Source of the DNA: Dryocosmus kuriphilus
Lineage: Eukaryota > Arthropoda > Insecta > Hymenoptera > Cynipidae
Direction of reading: 5' to 3'
DNA length: 64,000 bases
Assembly: GCA_038277395.1 (NCBI GenBank)
Contig: CM076193.1
Span: 88,861,583 to 88,925,582, forward strand
A model generated the notes under the pieces. The model ran no database searches. It was given only the letters and a program-made list of their open reading frames with translations, and was not told where the DNA came from. Positions 41,898-53,300 of the stretch are shown in pieces; positions within the stretch are counted from its first letter, which is position 1, and each line of letters opens with the position of its first letter. Position numbers and translations under genes: made by a program.

Positions 41898-43036
41898 GCT
41901 CGGCGGTTTCCTTTAACTCGGTCTAGCTCCTCCCTGAAGACTGGCCATTTGCCACTCCCTGAGATGTGCTTTAACTCGCCTTCTTGGAGCTTCCTTTCTG
42001 TGCACAGGACATAATGCAGCTCTGTATTGCAGTTTGCACCTTTGTGGCCCTTCGTGCCGCACTTAAAGCAAACATTGGTTCTGTCTGGACCCTTGCAATT
42101 CCTGGCAACGTGCCCGTAGCCAAGGCATTTGAAGCATCGCTTCACTTTTATTCGTCTTCTAATTCGGCAGTTTATCCACCCTACCTTTATACTTTGTGTC
42201 TTGAGCAGCTCATTCGCCGCTTGTTCACTCATCTCTGCCACCGCGAAACATTGGCCTCTACCGTTAGGCTTGCTGACATAGACCTTTAGCTGCTCTGCGA
42301 GCTCCTTCAGGTCCCGTTTCTGGGCTGCCTCGACCTCTTCGTGGGTAGTGTAGGTGTCCAGGTCTCTGATATCCAAAGATGTTCTTGGTACCATGTTCTG
42401 AACAGAGCCATTTTCTCCAAGAACGCTTTTAATTGCTTCTGTGAATTTGCTGCTGTCCTTAGTGTCACGTCCAAGTTCGAACATGACACATCCGTTTCTT
42501 GTCTGACGGATCGGCGTAACAATTGTTTCCGTATCCTCTGGTGTGATACTTCCACGTATGTCTCCTAAGACCTGTGCATAAGTTTTACCTTGCAGCGGTT
42601 TAATAAGTAAAACCTCTGATCTGGCCTTTGCAGGCTTCTTCTTTCTTCTTCGCTGTTTGATCATCTGCCCCTTGGCGTTACCCGATTGTGTAGGTTTTTC
42701 AGGTTTCTTCCTTCCGTTCGTGACCTCCGTCCACCCCGGAGGTGACGCTCCATCCTTCATCTTTTTTTCCATTGGAGTGGCACTCTGATTCTCCGCTGGA
42801 CTCGAGGCTGCTGTTTTACTGCTCGCGCGTCTCGGCGGGCTTAGGCTTCTTTGTGCCTGTCTCCCCGCCAAGCTCAAAATGCTCGCTTGCGCTTTCTTGG
42901 TCTTCGCCCTTTCATGAATGGGGTTAGGAGCATTGCGCTTTTTGCTTCCTCCCATTCCCAGGTATTCCGTCTGTGTGCCTTGATCCCTCTGATTCAGGCC
43001 AGCATGCTTCATCGGCGTGCTAAGTTGCGCTGGCAA
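41894..43036 (-). CDS. R1-like ORF1, 380 codons, intact frame, zinc knuckles
   Basis: An uninterrupted frame from MPAQLSTPMKHAGLNQRD. A long basic, Ser/Pro-rich head (PPRRASSKTAASSPAENQS) is followed by a middle part with GCVMFELGRDTKDSSKF and the C-terminal knuckles CFKCLGYGHVARNC and CFKCGTKGHKGANC. A third finger (YVLC...HISGSGKWPVF) has lost its first and last Cys. ORF1 binds element RNA. The stop overlaps the ORF2 start (ATGA). It is the largest intact frame among the minus-strand elements, while its ORF2 partner is broken. Confidence 0.85.
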   Translation of the reverse strand: MPAQLSTPMKHAGLNQRDQGTQTEYLGMGGSKKRNAPNPIHERAKTKKAQASILSLAGRQAQRSLSPPRRASSKTAASSPAENQSATPMEKKMKDGASPPGWTEVTNGRKKPEKPTQSGNAKGQMIKQRRRKKKPAKARSEVLLIKPLQGKTYAQVLGDIRGSITPEDTETIVTPIRQTRNGCVMFELGRDTKDSSKFTEAIKSVLGENGSVQNMVPRTSLDIRDLDTYTTHEEVEAAQKRDLKELAEQLKVYVSKPNGRGQCFAVAEMSEQAANELLKTQSIKVGWINCRIRRRIKVKRCFKCLGYGHVARNCKGPDRTNVCFKCGTKGHKGANCNTELHYVLCTERKLQEGELKHISGSGKWPVFREELDRVKGNRRA

Positions 43037-43211
43037 TCCGTCGCGGCTCTCATCTTCTTGATGATTTCCTTGCTTTTACGCAATTCTGCGTCTACTCTCG
43101 TCCTGATATTTGGGTCGAGCATTCGATCAAGGCTTAAATGCCTCGTTCTTTTCCCTGGGTTGCTGTGATTTCCACTCTGGGTTTCGTGCGTTTGGTCCCC
43201 CCAAAATCAAG

Positions 43212-43245
43212 CAATGGTAATAATAATAATAATTATTATTATTAT
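43212..43245 (+). repeat. (TAA)n tail of the interrupted plus-strand LINE
   Basis: caatggtaataataataata followed by attattattattat. Joined to 38970 across the R1-like insertion this supplies the stop after LQW and a (TAA)n tail, as in several LINE families. Confidence 0.75.
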
Positions 43246-43397
43246 ATTGGGTGGCTGCTTATGGAAAAAAAATTACATTTTAGTTATTGTTCTTATTTTT
43301 AATGCAAAAAAAAAGGTCACAGCATATTATGTACAATTTACAGCTGCGAATTACAAGTCTTTTAGAATTAAATGCAGAGAAAGCATTTATGAGAAGA

Positions 43398-43850
43398 TTT
43401 TGTTATAAACAATTATTAAAACACTAGTTTTTCATTAATAAAAAAACACATGATAGGTTTTCAATAAATTTCAGTCACTTTTTCTGTCATAAAAGTGCTC
43501 AAAAAGTACTCAAAAGTGTTTTTGACAAGATTTTGTTATAAAAAATTATTTAAAAACTATCTGTTTATTGATAAAAAGACATTGCATATTTTCAATGACT
43601 TATAATTACAGTTTTGCCAAAAAAGTACTTAAAAAGTACTCAGAAGTGTTGATGACAAGAACTTGTCATAAACAATTATTAAAAAACTATTTGTTTATTG
43701 ATAAAAAAACATATTGCACCTTTAAAATCAATTACTATCACTTTTTTGCCACAAAAGTATTAAAAAATGGCCAAAAAGTAATCAAAAGTGGTGATAGCAG
43801 GAATTTGTTATAAACAATTATTTGTATATCAATGAAAAAATACGTATTAT
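43398..43850 (+). repeat. Tandem repeat, period about 130-140 bp, four copies
   Basis: ttttgttataaacaattatt starts units near 43398, 43531, 43661 and 43802. Each continues with tttattgataaaaaaacat-like and aaaagtactcaaaagtg-like phrases. Confidence 0.85.
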
Positions 43851-43899
43851 GCATCAAAAATGAATTGTACACACTTTCTTTGGACAAAAACTTCGGCAG

Positions 43900-44590
43900 A
43901 TAGCCGTAGTTCTACTTTACGGTGCGCTCAGGTGCCTCTGTGCAGGTAGAGTGCACTTTCGAAGGTCATATCTCGTGACCTATTAAGGCTATATTTATTC
44001 TACAGAAATTTCCTCGTCGGTCAAAAATTCAAAAAGAAGTGGAGTGTTTGAAACCTTGTAATTTGCAAAATAATAGGACTAAAAGACTTTTCTTTTTTTA
44101 GATGTACGCAGAATTTTATACACTCTATTTAATCTTCTTGCATCATCAATGCACCTGGAACCTGAGAAGATTTACTTTTTTAAAACTAAGCTCCACTTTT
44201 TTCCCCCTAAAAATCGGCAAAAATGGTCAAATTTGCGGGGTCATAACTTATGACCTATTACAGGTAGAACACTGTTCTTTTTTTAGAATCGCAGAAAATG
44301 CAGTCTACTTTCACCCATCTGTGAAACACTTTTCCCTACAGTAATTGGGTGCAAAGGTACAGAGTGTTTTTTGAAACTTAGTGATTTTTCAGGGAAAATC
44401 CAAAAAAGTGGGGACTTTTCAATTTACGATAACTCCGAACCTATTAAAGTTAGCAGATTATTTTTTCAACAACATTTCCTTATGATTTTATCCTTTTTCT
44501 TTTTCCTTTTGGACATTCTGCTGTACAATGCAATGGGAATTATCCGTCCACGTAGAACTAACTTTTGGAAGCTTTTTCAAAAAAAAAAAA
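43900..44590 (+). repeat. Strongly decayed tandem units of about 240 bp
   Basis: ggtcatatctcgtgacctat near 43968, gggtcataacttatgaccta near 44239 and gataactccgaacctattaa near 44430 head three diverged units that share a tctacagaaatt/gaatcgcagaaaa step. I see no coding frame. A run of A near 44580 ends it. Confidence 0.55.
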
Positions 44591-44610
44591 CCCCCTGTTC
44601 AGCGAGAGAT

Positions 44611-45697
44611 CTATTCTAGCATTTTTGATATGTCAAAAAGGACCCCAAAACGAAGGTTTCTCATTAAAAGAGAGTTTTTTAGTACGGTTGAATGAGCTAT
44701 GGGAATTGAAGCAAAAACATTAGTGTTATGAAGTAATACTGCCTTCAGACTTGTAGTGGAGGAGTCTATAAATAGTCTCCATTCATTGTCCTTATAGATT
44801 CCTATCTGGAACTCATTCATTAACCCTTCCACATTATTGCAATACGCTAATGAAGGTTCCCCTATCATCGTAAAATATTTTCTAAAGTTTTCCTCCCGGT
44901 TTCGGTAATATGATATTCTTGTGCCTTTTGAGAGCCAGTTGTTGCCTTTCATGTATGAAGCTAGATATTCCGCTTTATCTTTAGGTAAATCCAGGTCCCT
45001 TACAAGATCATTCAATTCTTTTTGATCTATGATTTTTGGAGTTTTGTTTTGACCATTAGCAGCATAGTATTCACTACTTGTACTCATATTTCCATCATCT
45101 GAAGTATATTCATCTCCATCTTTATATTCATCTTCTTCAGCGTCACTAATATCGCATGCATCATTGGTTGACATACTTTCCATCGAATCTATTGAACTGT
45201 CGCTTTCATCGTCAATATCAATATTTTTCTCTACTGGTCTTACTAACGTTGAAACTTCAGGATATTTGATACTCTGAATATTTTTTTTATTAATTCCTGT
45301 CACTTTTGTGAAACATATATAACAGTTTGCTGCGCATGATGGCTCTTCCCAATATGCAGGTTTTACAAACTTTAATTTTTCAGGTTTTTTTTTCGGAATC
45401 ATATCTGGTCATCATCATGTAACAAGCACTACATATCTTGTGTGGTATCCATTTTTTATCTTGGTTATAAATATCCAATCCAAAACAGTTTTTGTAAATA
45501 TTTTTAATTTTATCGGATATTTGTCTTCGGTCAGCTAATAGGTGATACTTAGCACATACGTAACAAAATGCATCAACATTTTTGTTACAGTAGTGTTCAG
45601 ATGAAGAACTTGCTACATTTATTTCTAATGAAGACACTGAAGTCTGTTTATTTGAAGTAATTAAAGTTGTGTTATGTTTGTTTTTTTTAGGTCCCAT
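44611..45697 (-). pseudogene. Two-zinc-finger arthropod protein of unknown function, frameshifted and truncated
   Basis: Part one (45697-45380) has CYVCAKYHLLADRRQI, CFGLDIYNQDKKWIPHKIC and SACYMMMTRY. Part two (45402-44611) has EEPSCAANCYICFTKVTG, an acidic Ser-rich stretch, QKELNDLVRDLDLPKDKAEY, NWLSKGTRISYYRNREENF and EWRLFIDSSTTSLKAVLLHN. I recall this motif order from many uncharacterised arthropod proteins whose genes are multi-copy, probably transposon-derived. The two parts meet at an A9/T9 homopolymer, so one indel or a sequencing error separates them. The C-terminal half expected after VLLHN is missing. Confidence 0.55.
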
Positions 45698-46260
45698 AGT
45701 AGATTTAAGTACCTACGCGTTAGGGATCCTGGTCCGATCGCAGGTGAGTCCACCGTCCTGAAGGTGATAACTCTCATACCTCCTCAGGTCTAAGTATGAG
45801 GGCTTTCTGACTTTGACGAGGACAATGTCAACTCGTCGTCAGACACACTACGGCTTCATTCTCACACCCTAACGCCCCCCTGCAAGGCAGCGCGCCACGC
45901 TGGCTTCGATACCACATGGGACTGGAAAGCGAATCATTCTACACATCTCCTTTCGAAGCAGTTGTCATCGTCCCAGTATCCATCGCGGTAGCAGTATTTG
46001 AAGAATTCAAGTATCACCACGCTGATATAGTGTTAGTTTAGAAACTGTAATTGGGCTCACCAATGTTGCTATATTACATCCTTCAGCGCAGAGATATTCG
46101 GTCAGTCAGAATATAAAAAACGAAATTCTATAAAACTGAGGATAAATTAAACCTCTGTCCTCCGTATCACGTTAAAAGAGAAGTCTTGAAGCATAGAAAA
46201 GAAAACCAATATATCCAATTTTATTTTACATCTGTATCATACGACGTATTCAATGTTATT
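45698..46260. other. Gene-free, GC-richer stretch
   Basis: Nothing recognised. 45700-46010 is GC-richer than its surroundings and may be the 5' flank or promoter of the zinc-finger gene to its left, or an old insertion. Confidence 0.35.
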
Positions 46261-46261
46261 G

Positions 46262-46980
46262 GCTTTCAAGTTTTTTCCTCAATTCGACCTTGAGATGACC
46301 TTGATCCAGACCTGATGAAGGCCAACAGACTTCGGATTCGCACCCAGGGACATCAAAAACATACAAAACTGCATCTTGGCCCACGTTCGTGAAATAATCG
46401 TCATTTGACCGTAAAATGACCTTGACCTGATGGAAAAAACGGACCCCGAATTCGGACCTAGCGACCCCAAAAACGTATAGATGTAGTAATTGTGTCTGTT
46501 CACAGGTATTTTCCTCGATTTAACCTTGAAATGACCTTGACCCTGACCAGATGGAGACAAACAGACCTCAAATTCGGACTCAGGGACCCCAAAAACATAC
46601 AAAAACGGCATCTTGGCCCACATTAGTGGAATAATATTGATTTGACCTTGAAACGACCTTGACCCTGACCTGATGAAGAAAAACAGACCCCGGATTCGGA
46701 CTCAGCGACCCCAAAAACGTATAGATGTAGTAATTGTGTCTGTTCACAGGTTTTTTTCCTCGATTTAACCTAGAAATAACCTTGACCCTGACCTGATGGA
46801 GACAAATAGACCTCAAATTCGGACTCAGGGACCTCAAAAATATACAAAAACGTCATCTTGGCCCACATTCGTGGAATAGTATTGATTTGACCTTGAAACG
46901 ACCTTGACCCTGACCTGATGGAGAAAAACGGACCCCGGATTCGGACTCAGCGACCCCAAAAACATATAGATATGGTGGTC
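46262..46980 (+). repeat. Tandem repeat, period about 243 bp, rich in TGACCTTGA
   Basis: Three units start near 46272, 46511 and 46757 with ttcctcRattYaacc. Each unit has two related halves, each with gaaaYgaccttgaccctgac and ttcggactcagSgacccca. The word tgaccttga or a close variant occurs about a dozen times. Confidence 0.88.
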
Positions 46981-46983
46981 TGG

Positions 46984-47103
46984 TCACGTGCACAGAAAAT
47001 TTTTTTTTTTGTGGGGCTGTAATTTTTTATCAAACTCTAAGAAGTCGTTTATTTCTTCGAACGGAATTTCGGAATCATACTCTTCTGTGAAACCTTGAAA
47101 CTG
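46984..47103 (-). CDS. DUF4806-like gene, part beyond the DNA element
   Basis: Directly after the element, tgcagtttcaaggtttcac reads FQGFTEEYDSEIPFEEINDF then LEFDKKL, in frame with exon 4 whether the element is removed exactly or the TIR acceptor (cttttcag|tg) is used. It ends through an A11 run to a TGA at 46984, where the 243-bp array begins. Confidence 0.55.
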   Translation of the reverse strand, partial: QFQGFTEEYDSEIPFEEINDFLEFDKKLQPHKKKNFLCT

Positions 47104-47294
47104 CACTGAAAAGGAAAAGTAATTGGATCAAGTAAATGTGACTTGGTTCAAGTCAATCGTGGGTCTGAATACGGACGATACAATATGGGCGGTTCAAGAA
47201 AATATTGACTTGGTACCGTATGCATGGATCAAGAGTAGATGTTCTTGATATGAGAAAATATATTATTGGACGGAACATTACATTTTATTGAATG

Positions 47295-47363
<69 letters not shown>

Positions 47364-50300
47364 CAAAGAAGGAGAATAATTTGCAAAAAATAAGTGTTTC
47401 ATATATTATTCCTACAATCAATTTACATTTAAAATTACACAATCGCACAAACAGTTACATTATATGTATACTACTGGACTTGAGTGTTTTGAAAAATCGC
47501 ACTCGCTGAGGATTCGAAACTATACCTAACGGTCTAAAACTATCTAATCTTATGTATAAATATAACCGACGCATTAACCAACTGAGCTATGTGACCGCTT
47601 AAAATTTCTTGACAAAAACAAAGCCAAGCTCTTTCGTTGAAAAAGCCAGGGCCGCAGGAATATATATTTCCACATATTTGGAATCTCGACAAGTTTTTAG
47701 AAGTTTCAAAAATTCTTTAAAATTTACAAAATTACCAAAATTTCAAAAATTTTCAAAATTTCCCGTAATCTCAAAAATTTCAAAAATCACCAAAATTCTA
47801 AAAAATTCTTCAAAATTTCAAAAATTACCAAAATTTCCAATAATCTCTAAAATGTCAAAAATGACCAAAATTCTAAAAAACTCTTCAAAATTTCAAAAAT
47901 TACATTTCAAAAATTTTAATTTCCAATAATCTCAAAAATTTCAAAAATGACAAAAATTCGCAAAAATTCTTCAAAATTTCAAAAATCACCAAAATTTCAA
48001 AAGCTTCCAATAATCTCAATTTAAAAAATGACTAAAATTGGGAGACTGGTCCAAGATGGCCGCGTGAACGGATGTAGTGTATCGTCGCTCCGTAAAATAG
48101 TCATTATTTTGGTCGGCTATTCACCGAATTTATTCGTAAAAAGTGCGTAAAGTGAGCGTGAGTATGCTCCAAGTCACCTTCCATAAGTGGAGAAGACAGT
48201 TATGAGCTAAAAGTGCACAAAAACTGTTTTGTGTGAAAAGCGTGTGACAGGTGTATAGTGACTCGATATACGTATATCATTCAGTGAAAAGAAATCTCGT
48301 AATTTAACGAGAAATCCTTGTTTTGATGTGGACCCTTGTGGCCAGCAGGCGTAGATTATTTGGCTGTGAGAGTGAGTAACGCTAATTGTTGCAAAAAGTT
48401 AGTGTATAGTTGACAAGAGTGAAGTTTTTCGATATACGTATATATGCGTATATAGTACAGTGAACATAAAGACGTTTATTAACGAGGAATCTAGTTCAGC
48501 GTACGGAACTTGGTGGCTGGAATGTGTGGATTTTGTTGCTGCATATGAGGAATAGTGCTTCACGTCCATCAGCGTAATGCTCAAGGTTTATTGAACAAGT
48601 TCTATTACTTTACCCTGGTTATTACTTTTAGAAACTACTGTTAACTGTTTGAACAGTTTTCTCCAAATATGTCGCATTAGTGTTTAAATAAATTAAATAA
48701 TTTTGACTTGTGTAAATGCAACTTTTAACAGGAATAAGTTAGAAAATCCTTGAATGGATAACGGTGATCAGGAAGTCTTCTGTACGCCGAAAGGTGAGGA
48801 GAAAGAGAGAAAGGCAAGAGGAAAGTATAGGAAAACAGTGGAAAGGGAGAGATTGAGGGCGAAGAGTTTAGTGTCGATAGAAGAGTTTGTCAAGAGGAAA
48901 AGGGAAAGCAGAGAGAGTAGTGAGGAGAAGGAAGAATGAGATCTAGAAATAGTAGTAAAGCAACAAAAAATGTTTAAGACGCCGCCAGAAAAATCTAGGA
49001 AGGAAGAGGAGGAAAAGAGATCGGATAAAACAGAAGATAAAGAATCAGCAAGGATAAGAAGAATAATGAGGGAAGTGATGAGGGAGCACGAAGAAAAGCA
49101 GGAGAAAAAGGGGGAGGAAAGCAAACAGGAAATTAGAAGAGAAATGGCTGAGGTTAAGAAAGAGATGAGGAAATGGGAAGAAATAAGAAAAAATTTGGAA
49201 GAAAGGATGCAAGGTTTGGAAAAAAAGCTAGAAAATCAGGAACAGGGCAAAAATAGAATAGAAGAGTTAGAGAATTGGATAGGGAATATAGAAAGCTCAA
49301 AGCAGGACAGCAGAGGGGAGGGAAGTGGGAATAGGGAGAACGAAAGGCTGAGAAAATTAGAGAAAAGGGTAGAAGGGAAGGAGAGAGAGGAAAGAAGAAG
49401 GAATATAGTGTTGAAGGGTTTAAGAGTAGAGGGTAAGGAATTGAAAGAAGGAGTGGAGGAAATACTAAAAAGGATAAAGGCGAATGTTGAAGTAGAGGAA
49501 GTAAGAAGAATAGGTAAGGAAGGAGAAAGAGAAGGGCAAATGGCACTGGTGAAATTGAAGAGCAGGGATGATAAGTGAGAAGTGATGACTAAGAAAAGAG
49601 CTTTATACGGTAGTGTGGAGAGAATAGAGGATGACTTGACGTGGACGGAAAGGAAGATGCAGTATCAGTTAAGGAAGATGGCGGAAGAAGAAAGAAAGAA
49701 GGGAAGAAGAACGTGGGTAAAGTACGGAAGAGTACTGATAGATGGGGTGTGGTGGAATTGGGATGAAGAAGGGGAAAAGATAGTAAAAAGCAAGAAGTCG
49801 GGGGAATGGGAGAGAGAGGAGAGGGACAGGGGAAAATAAGAGAGATTATGGTAGGGGAAAATAAGAGAAGTGAGAAAAAAAAAGGAATGGAAGATATGCT
49901 ATTGAAATATTGCAGGACTGGAAAGAAAGGATAATGAATTTTTAAGAAATTTAAAGCAGTGGGAAGTAGTGGTAATGACGGAAACATGGTTAGATGAAAA
50001 GGGATGGGAGAGGGTAAAGGGAAGATTACCAAAGGGTTATGTATGGAAGATACAAAATGCAAAGAAGAAGAATAAAAAAGGAAGAGCAATGGGAGGAATG
50101 GCGATAGGAGTGAGAAAGGGTTTTATGATAAAAATAAGAGGCAAGGACGAGAGGAAAGAAGAAATTGAAGGAATAATAGTGCAAGAGGTGAAGTCGGGTA
50201 AAGAGAGATGGAAGATAGTAGGGGTATATATAAACGGGGATATGCAGGAAAAATGTGAGAAGATAAAAGAATTGATTGAAGAAAATGAAGAAGAGGTAAG

Positions 50301-53300
50301 GCTTATAATAGGAGGAGATTTTAATGCAAGGACAGGAGAAAGAGGTGGCAGCAAATGGGGAGAGGAGAGAGGAAGGAAATCAAAGGACAAGACAGTGAAC
50401 GGGGAAGGAAGGAAAATGCTAAAGGGACTAGAAGAGATAGGATGGTTTATCTTAAACGGAAGTATACAAGGGGATGAGAAAGGGGAATATACAAGGCCAG
50501 GAGAAAAGAAGGGAACGGTAATTGATTATGTAATAGTGGATGAGGAGGTAAGAGAATTCACTAAGAAACTAGAAGTGGGGGAATATATGGAGTCAGATCA
50601 TTTCCCAGTGATTGTGACAGTAGAGGGAGAAAAAGGAAGTGAAAATGAGAACAAAAAAGAAACAAAGGTAAAACGAACAAACAGAGGGGAGTGGTCAAGG
50701 GAAGGAAAGGAACAATTCAGGGAAAGGATAAAGAATATGGAAATGGGTGAGGGTAATGTAAACGAAGAAATGGAAAGAATGACGGAAAGGATAAAAAGAG
50801 CATTGGAGGGAGCAAGTAAAAAGGAAAGGAGGAAAGAAGGAGGAGAAAAGGGATGGGATGAGGAATGTAAAGAGAAGAAGAGGCAGGTGAGAAGGGAATT
50901 AAGAAAGTGGAGAAAAGGAAACGGTAACGGACAGGAATACAGGAGGAAAAAAAGAGAATACACGGAGTTGTGTGACAGAAAAAAAGAGGAGGAAAATAAA
51001 AGATTCGAACAAGAAGTAGAGAAGGCAAGGACGGAAGAAGAGGTTTGGAAAATAGTAAATAAAGAAAGGAAAAGAAGAAAAAGAGTAAACCAGGATATTG
51101 AAATGGAAGAGTGGAAAAAATATTTTATGGAATTGCTAGGAGGGGTAGAGAAGAAAATTAGGAAAGGAGATAAAGAAGGAAGGGAAAGAGATAAGGAAGA
51201 GGACGTAACGAGGGAAGAAATTAGCAAGGTGATAGAAGCAATGAAGGATGACAAGGCGCCTGGAGTAGATGAGATTCCAAATGAAGTTTGGAAATATGGG
51301 GGAGAAGAGCTAAAGGAATGGGTATGGTTAATGTGCAATAGAGTATGGAGAGGAGAAGGATGGCCAGAGTTATGGAAAGAAGGGATAGTGGTGCCGATAG
51401 TGAAAAGAGGTAAAGGAGAGGAGGTGAAAGATTATAGAGGAGTGACATTAATGCCGACGCTGTATAAGCTATACTTTTCGGTGCTAGCGGAAAGGTTAAA
51501 GAAAGAGGTAGAGGAAAAAAAAAGATAGTGCCACCGAATCAGACAGGATTCAGGAAAGGAATGGGGGTGATGGATAATATTTATGTGATGAATTATTTGG
51601 TGAATAAAAGGATTAAACAAGAGAAAGGAGGAATGATAGTAATGTTTGTGGACCTGAAGGCAGCGTTTGACTCACTGGAGAGAGAAGAAATAGAAAAAGT
51701 AATGGTGAAGAAAGGGATAAGAGAGGGGTTAAGAAAGAGAGTAGCAGAAATTTTTAGAGAGACAAAAAGCAGAGTAAAGATAGCAGAGCAAGTAGGAGAG
51801 AGCTTCTGGTTGGCAAGGGGTGTGAGACAAGGATGCCCGCTCAGCCCGTTGCTATTTAATATAGTAATATCAGACTTGGAGGAACAAATGAGGAAAAAAG
51901 GTTGGGGGGGAGTGAGGCTGGGGAGTGAAAGAATTTATACCCTGGCATATGCAGACGATTTGGTGGTGATGGGAGAGGACGAAGAAGGGATGGCAGGGTT
52001 AATCACAGGATTAGAAAAAATATTTGGATGAGAAAAAGTTGAAGTTAAATGAAGAAAAGACAAAGATAATGAGGTTTAGAAAAGGAGGGGGAAGAAAAAA
52101 AGTATGGAGTGGGAGGTGGAAAGGAATGAAGATAGAAGAGGTAAAGGAGTTCAAATATTTGGGATACTCTGTACAGAATAATGGAGATCAAAGAGCGCAT
52201 GTGAGAGAAAGGATAAGGAGAGCGGCAGGGGTAATGAAACAGATATGGGGCATAGGGAAAAGAAGATTCAAGAAAGATTGGAAGAGAAGAATGTGGCTAT
52301 TTGATACGCTAGTATGGCCGGTAGTAGGATATGGAGCAGAGATATGGGGTTGGAAGGAAAGGGAGGAGATTGAAAGGTTACAAGAGGATGGACGCTAGGA
52401 GTCGACTGGAGAACGCCTGGATATATGGTGAGAGAAGAAGCGCAAAGGGAGAAATGAGGTATTAAAGCAGTGAAAAGGGCATGGAGATTTGAGGAGAAGT
52501 TGAGAGATGGAAGGGGTGGGCAGTTGGCAAGAAAGTGTTTGAGGGAGGTCGAGGAGAGGAGAGGGAGGAGAATGGAATTGTCGAGATGGGAAGAAGAAAG
52601 AAAGGAGTGTCTCAGTGATAAAAGTATAAGAGAGGGGGCAGAGGTAAACTTTGAAGAAGTGGAGAGAAGTGAGGGGGAAAGACAATTAATGGAAAGATGG
52701 GAGATGATTGAAAGTTCGAAGTATAATAAATGGTATAAGATGATAAAAAAGGAAGGATTGCCAAGGTATTTAAGAAAGGGGTGGCGAGAAAAAAGATGGA
52801 TAAGGATAGCAAGATTTAGATTGGGTAATGAGGTAAGGGAAGGGATGTACTGGGAAAAAAAGGAGAACAGAGAATGCAGATTATGTAAATGGGAAGAGGA
52901 AACATGGGAGCATGTATGGGATGGATGTAGAAGAGGAAGAGAAGATAAAGGAAGTTGGCAGGAGAATGTGGGTAGGATTTTAGGAGAGGAAGGTATGGGG
53001 GAAGAATGGATGAAAGAATTGGAAGAAGCTAGAGGAAAGAGTGAGGAGAAATGAAAGTGTAAGAAAGCAGGTCTGATAGAAAGGTGTAAAAAATGTATTA
53101 GATAATTAGAGTAGATTAGATAATTAGATTAGATAATAAGAATAATATAAGTAAAGGAAACTTGCGACTACTGTGCAAAACTGAGTACATGAAAAGTGGC
53201 CGTTGTTGTTATTATTATAATAAACGCTAGAGTAATGAAACGGAAAGTAGAATAGAAATGTAAATAAAGTTAAAAAATAAGTGTAATAAGTGTAAGGATA

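Larger units (their letters stand above)
38971..43211 (-). mobile_element. R1-like LINE, near full length, with poly-A and target duplication
   Basis: A minus-strand element whose poly-A tail is the T-run from 38971, with 3' UTR, ORF2 (39091-41897), ORF1 (41894-43036) and a short 5' leader. CAATGG flanks both ends (38965-38970 and 43212-43217). It is inserted exactly at the 3' end of the plus-strand LINE. ORF1 and ORF2 overlap by ATGA. Its 3' end matches the fragment at 9673-9755. Confidence 0.85.

Noticed and set aside
47609..47929. 106-codon frame with repeated FQKLPKFP words
   Set aside because: Direct translation of the 75-bp tandem array.
50598..51338. 246-codon minus-strand frame rich in Ser/Phe/Leu
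   Set aside because: Exact antisense of the purine-rich LINE ORF2; a composition artefact. The same applies to 49154-49546, 49589-50089 and 50037-50390.
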